24,513 nt of DNA, taken from positions 1 to 24,513 of the forward strand of contig CAZLBC010000078.1 of NCBI GenBank assembly GCA_964557575.1, given 5' to 3'. Positions within the stretch are counted from its first letter, which is position 1; each line of letters starts with the position of its first letter. Below are positions 21,992 to 24,513 of this stretch, piece after piece. The notes beneath the pieces were generated by a model that saw nothing but the letters and a program-made list of their open reading frames with translations, made no database searches and was not told the origin of the DNA. This stretch comes from CAZLBC01 sp964557575 (GTDB taxonomy: Bacteria > Planctomycetota > Phycisphaerae > SM23-33). A program made the translations under genes and the position numbers.

Positions 21992-24513
21992 ATGAAACAC
22001 CACGACGACGGCCCGCGTACGATTCTGACCCAGTGGCTGCACCCCGTTACCGAACGCCTCCGGCCGGTGAAAACGTCCGCAATGCCGGCAGGTCGCCGCT
22101 CCACCGCAACGCCCACAATTCCCGTGACCGAACGGCTTGAACCGCGGCTGTTTCTCGATGCCGCGCCCTTCGAATCACCGGTTCCTCTCAGCGACACGAT
22201 AGACGGGGCGACCTCGGTCGTAGCCGAAGACCTGAACGGCGACGGACTCAGGGATATCGCCGTGTTTCGCGGCTATCGGGGAACGAAGACCATCGCGTGG
22301 TTTGAGGCGCCCGGCTGGAACCGGCACGAATTCAACAGCAGTTACGACTTCGCCCGCTTTTTCGGAGATGCGGCCGCGGCGGACATGAACGGGGACGGGC
22401 ACATCGACATCGTCGTCGGCAACGACGCGCATTATCCCAACGCCGGTGGCTATCAGGACGCACGGGTGCTGTGGCTGGAAAACCCCGGGGGCGGCCGGGA
22501 TACCGCGGGAACCTGGCAGGTGCACACCGTGGCGACATTTCCCTTCGAGACCTACCACCTGGAAGTCGAAATCGCCGACATGAACGGCGACGGCACGCCG
22601 GATGTGGTGTCCCGCGACCTGCTGCCGGACGGGAAACACTCACAGATATCAGTCTTCTTCCAGGACAGCGAAGACAACTGGCAGGCGCGTTTTCTCGGTG
22701 AATACCCGATGCGGGAGGGACTCTGGCTCGATGACGTCGACCGGGACGGCACCAACGACATCATCTGCAACGGTTTCTGGCTGGCCGGCCCGTCCGACCC
22801 GCAGACCGACACCTACGAAATGTACACCATCGATGATTTCTTCTACACCCAGGATTTGGGCAAACTGCGGAATTCAACAAAACAGAATACCCACGATTTC
22901 GACGGTGATGGAATCAAAGACGTGCTGATTTCATCCGCCGAAGGCAACAGAAACACAGACCCCCCGCTCGGGAAGCTCTCCTGGTACAAGTGCCCCGAAG
23001 ATCCCCGGACCCAACCGTGGGAGGAGCACCGGATCGAAAGCGATTTCAACTTCTCCCATCTCGCCGAAATTCAAGACGTGGACAACGACGGGATCAAAGA
23101 CATCATCGGCGGCCAGGCGTTCGGCCGCAACGGCGTATACGTGTGGTATATGCAAGCCGACGGCAGTGTCCGCGAAAAGCAGGTGGTGACCACCGCGTGC
23201 GGGATTTATCAGGGGCTCGCCCGCGACCTCGACAACGACGGCGATATCGACATCGTCGGCCCCGACGACTACAACAGTGACGACGGGAACGACAATGTCT
23301 ACATCCATTGGAACACGCTCGATCCCGGGCAGGACGAGAACCGTGCCCCGCAGGCCGCTTTCGCCGTTACCAGCGACGACCGCACCGTCGTCGTGGACGC
23401 CGGCGACAGTACCGACCCCGACGGCGACACGCTGACCTACCACTGGACATTCGGTGACGGCGCAACCGCGGAAGGCGTAACCGCCGACCACACCTACGCG
23501 GCCGACGGCGAATACACTATCACCCTGACCGTCTCGGACGGCACGTTGAGCGACAGCGAATCGCTTTCTATCGGTGTCGCGGCACCGAAAACGCATGACG
23601 CATTCAGTCGCATCGAGGCCGAGACATTCGACATTGCCACAGGCGTAGGCATATACGACGGCGGAACGGGCCAAAAAGTCGGGTCGATTGAAGACGGCAC
23701 CTGGATATGTTTCGACAGCGTCGACTTCGGCAACGGGTTCAATGCCGCAGAAGCCGCCCTGTCCTCGGACACGCAGGGCGGCACGGTTGAATTCCGTCTC
23801 GACGGCATCGGCGGCGCGCTGCTCGCCACGGCCGCGATCGACGGCACCGGCGGCTGGAACAATTTCGTGACCGTCGACGGCACCGTCAACCAATCAGTCA
23901 CGGGCGTACACACCCTCTACCTGGTCTTCTCCGGCGGCGACGGCTGCCTGCTCGACATCGACTGGTTTCAGTTCGACAGGGCACAAATGCCCTACGGCGG
24001 GACAACCCCCGCCATACCGGGACGCATCGAAGCCGAAGACTACGACACCGGGGGCCAAGGCACGGCATACCACGACACCACCGACGGAAACAGCGGGGGG
24101 CAGTACCGCGACGAGGACGTAGACATCCAAACGACGGCGGACACGGGTGGCGGGTACAACGTCGGCTGGATCGCCGCGGACGAATGGCTCGAATACACGG
24201 TCGATATCCCGATCGCCGGCACCTACGACATCGCCCTGCGGGTGGCATCGAAATCGGCCGGCGGCGCGCTGCAGGTCGCGTTCGACGGTGTCGACAAAAC
24301 CGGCACCGTCGATTTTGCGGCCACGGGCGGCTGGCAGGAGTGGACCACCGTCACCGTCGACGGCGTCTCCCTCGATGCGGGAACGCAGGTGATGCGGCTG
24401 ACGGCGGAGTCGAGCGGATTCAACATCAACTGGATAGAACTGGCCACCGACCAGCCGTCGGACCTCCTGGCCCGCTGGTCGTTCGACGAACATGACGGAA
24501 CCACCGTCGACGA
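21992..24513 (+). CDS. Large extracellular protein: LEPR motif, VCBS/FG-GAP repeats, PKD, two CBM6-like domains, LamG start (3' end outside window)
   Basis: A frame open from the ATG at 21992 (AGGAAAGGA just upstream) to the window edge gives 840 residues with no stop. There is no ordinary signal peptide: the N-terminus has a basic stretch and then TERLEPRLFLDA (LEPR at 49-52), the leader motif of many giant extracellular planctomycete proteins. Residues about 70-430 hold seven calcium-binding-like blades, each with D-NGDG or DxDxDG (DLNGDGLRDI, DMNGDGHIDI, DMNGDGTPDV, DVDRDGTNDI, DFDGDGIKDV, DVDNDGIKDI, DLDNDGDIDI), consistent with a seven-bladed FG-GAP/VCBS propeller. A PKD domain spans about 452-530 (DPDGDTLTYHWTFGDG). 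Two CBM6-like sugar-binding domains span about 538-662 (SRIEAETFD) and 676-818 (GRIEAEDYD, WIAADEWLEYTVDIP). LLARWSFDEHDGTTVDD begins a LamG domain. No catalytic domain is seen yet. It probably binds glycans at the cell surface. Confidence 0.9.
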   Translation, partial: MKHHDDGPRTILTQWLHPVTERLRPVKTSAMPAGRRSTATPTIPVTERLEPRLFLDAAPFESPVPLSDTIDGATSVVAEDLNGDGLRDIAVFRGYRGTKTIAWFEAPGWNRHEFNSSYDFARFFGDAAAADMNGDGHIDIVVGNDAHYPNAGGYQDARVLWLENPGGGRDTAGTWQVHTVATFPFETYHLEVEIADMNGDGTPDVVSRDLLPDGKHSQISVFFQDSEDNWQARFLGEYPMREGLWLDDVDRDGTNDIICNGFWLAGPSDPQTDTYEMYTIDDFFYTQDLGKLRNSTKQNTHDFDGDGIKDVLISSAEGNRNTDPPLGKLSWYKCPEDPRTQPWEEHRIESDFNFSHLAEIQDVDNDGIKDIIGGQAFGRNGVYVWYMQADGSVREKQVVTTACGIYQGLARDLDNDGDIDIVGPDDYNSDDGNDNVYIHWNTLDPGQDENRAPQAAFAVTSDDRTVVVDAGDSTDPDGDTLTYHWTFGDGATAEGVTADHTYAADGEYTITLTVSDGTLSDSESLSIGVAAPKTHDAFSRIEAETFDIATGVGIYDGGTGQKVGSIEDGTWICFDSVDFGNGFNAAEAALSSDTQGGTVEFRLDGIGGALLATAAIDGTGGWNNFVTVDGTVNQSVTGVHTLYLVFSGGDGCLLDIDWFQFDRAQMPYGGTTPAIPGRIEAEDYDTGGQGTAYHDTTDGNSGGQYRDEDVDIQTTADTGGGYNVGWIAADEWLEYTVDIPIAGTYDIALRVASKSAGGALQVAFDGVDKTGTVDFAATGGWQEWTTVTVDGVSLDAGTQVMRLTAESSGFNINWIELATDQPSDLLARWSFDEHDGTTVD

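Noticed and set aside
1..24513. CRISPR array, tRNA, rRNA or phage genes
   Set aside because: I looked for regularly spaced direct repeats, cloverleaf arms with a TTCGA-type T-loop, rRNA core motifs and phage structural or integrase signatures, and saw none.

Overview
The window looks like a chromosome segment from a high-G+C member of the Planctomycetota, most likely a Phycisphaerae-type lineage. The evidence is the type of gene it carries, not any marker gene. It has an extracellular protein with the planctomycete N-terminal LEPR motif, an ECF sigma factor overlapping a FecR-LamG anti-sigma-like protein, large secreted proteins with C-terminal formylglycine-generating-enzyme (FGE/SUMF1) folds, a hydrazine-synthase-alpha-like dihaem protein, and secreted HEAT-repeat and Gfo/Idh/MocA proteins.

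Left part (1-4900): the end of a Gfo/Idh/MocA oxidoreductase and a secreted HEAT-repeat protein run rightward to a strong bidirectional terminator at about 2621-2658. hisF lies on the other strand. A small two-helix membrane protein and a zinc-ribbon Nudix hydrolase run rightward. A CBS-domain gene follows on the minus strand, but only its second CBS half remains, because a palindromic repeat element interrupts it at about 4868.

Middle part (4870-12300, all minus strand): transcription order is iclR, then a beta-propeller/dihaem/FGE fusion with zero intergenic bases, then a repeat element, then a secreted clan GH-A glycosidase, then a relic of an FGE gene end and a second repeat element. The glycosidase is thus flanked by direct copies of the same element joined to the same FGE gene end. 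This points to duplication or recombination.

Right part (12300-24513): about 0.9 kb of decayed DNA holds a clear relic of an ECF sigma gene. Next are two secreted right-handed beta-helix lyase-type genes on the minus strand. The downstream one appears to be a composite (STN-like, beta-helix, PL1-like lyase, calcium-binding repeat and FGE fold) with a sharp base-composition step inside it. A broken C-terminus resembling polysaccharide lyase family 8 follows, then the sigma/FecR-LamG pair. Divergent from the sigma gene is a large extracellular protein (LEPR motif, seven VCBS/FG-GAP-like repeats, PKD, two CBM6-like domains, start of LamG) that runs off the right edge.

Taken together, 5-24.5 kb reads as a locus for sensing and degrading an extracellular, probably uronate-rich, polysaccharide. 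It has an IclR regulator with a likely self-operator and an ECF/anti-sigma pair. No SusC/SusD-like transporter is visible. Several gene relics and the repeat elements show that the locus has been rearranged. Functions are inferred from domain recognition by eye; no database search was run.
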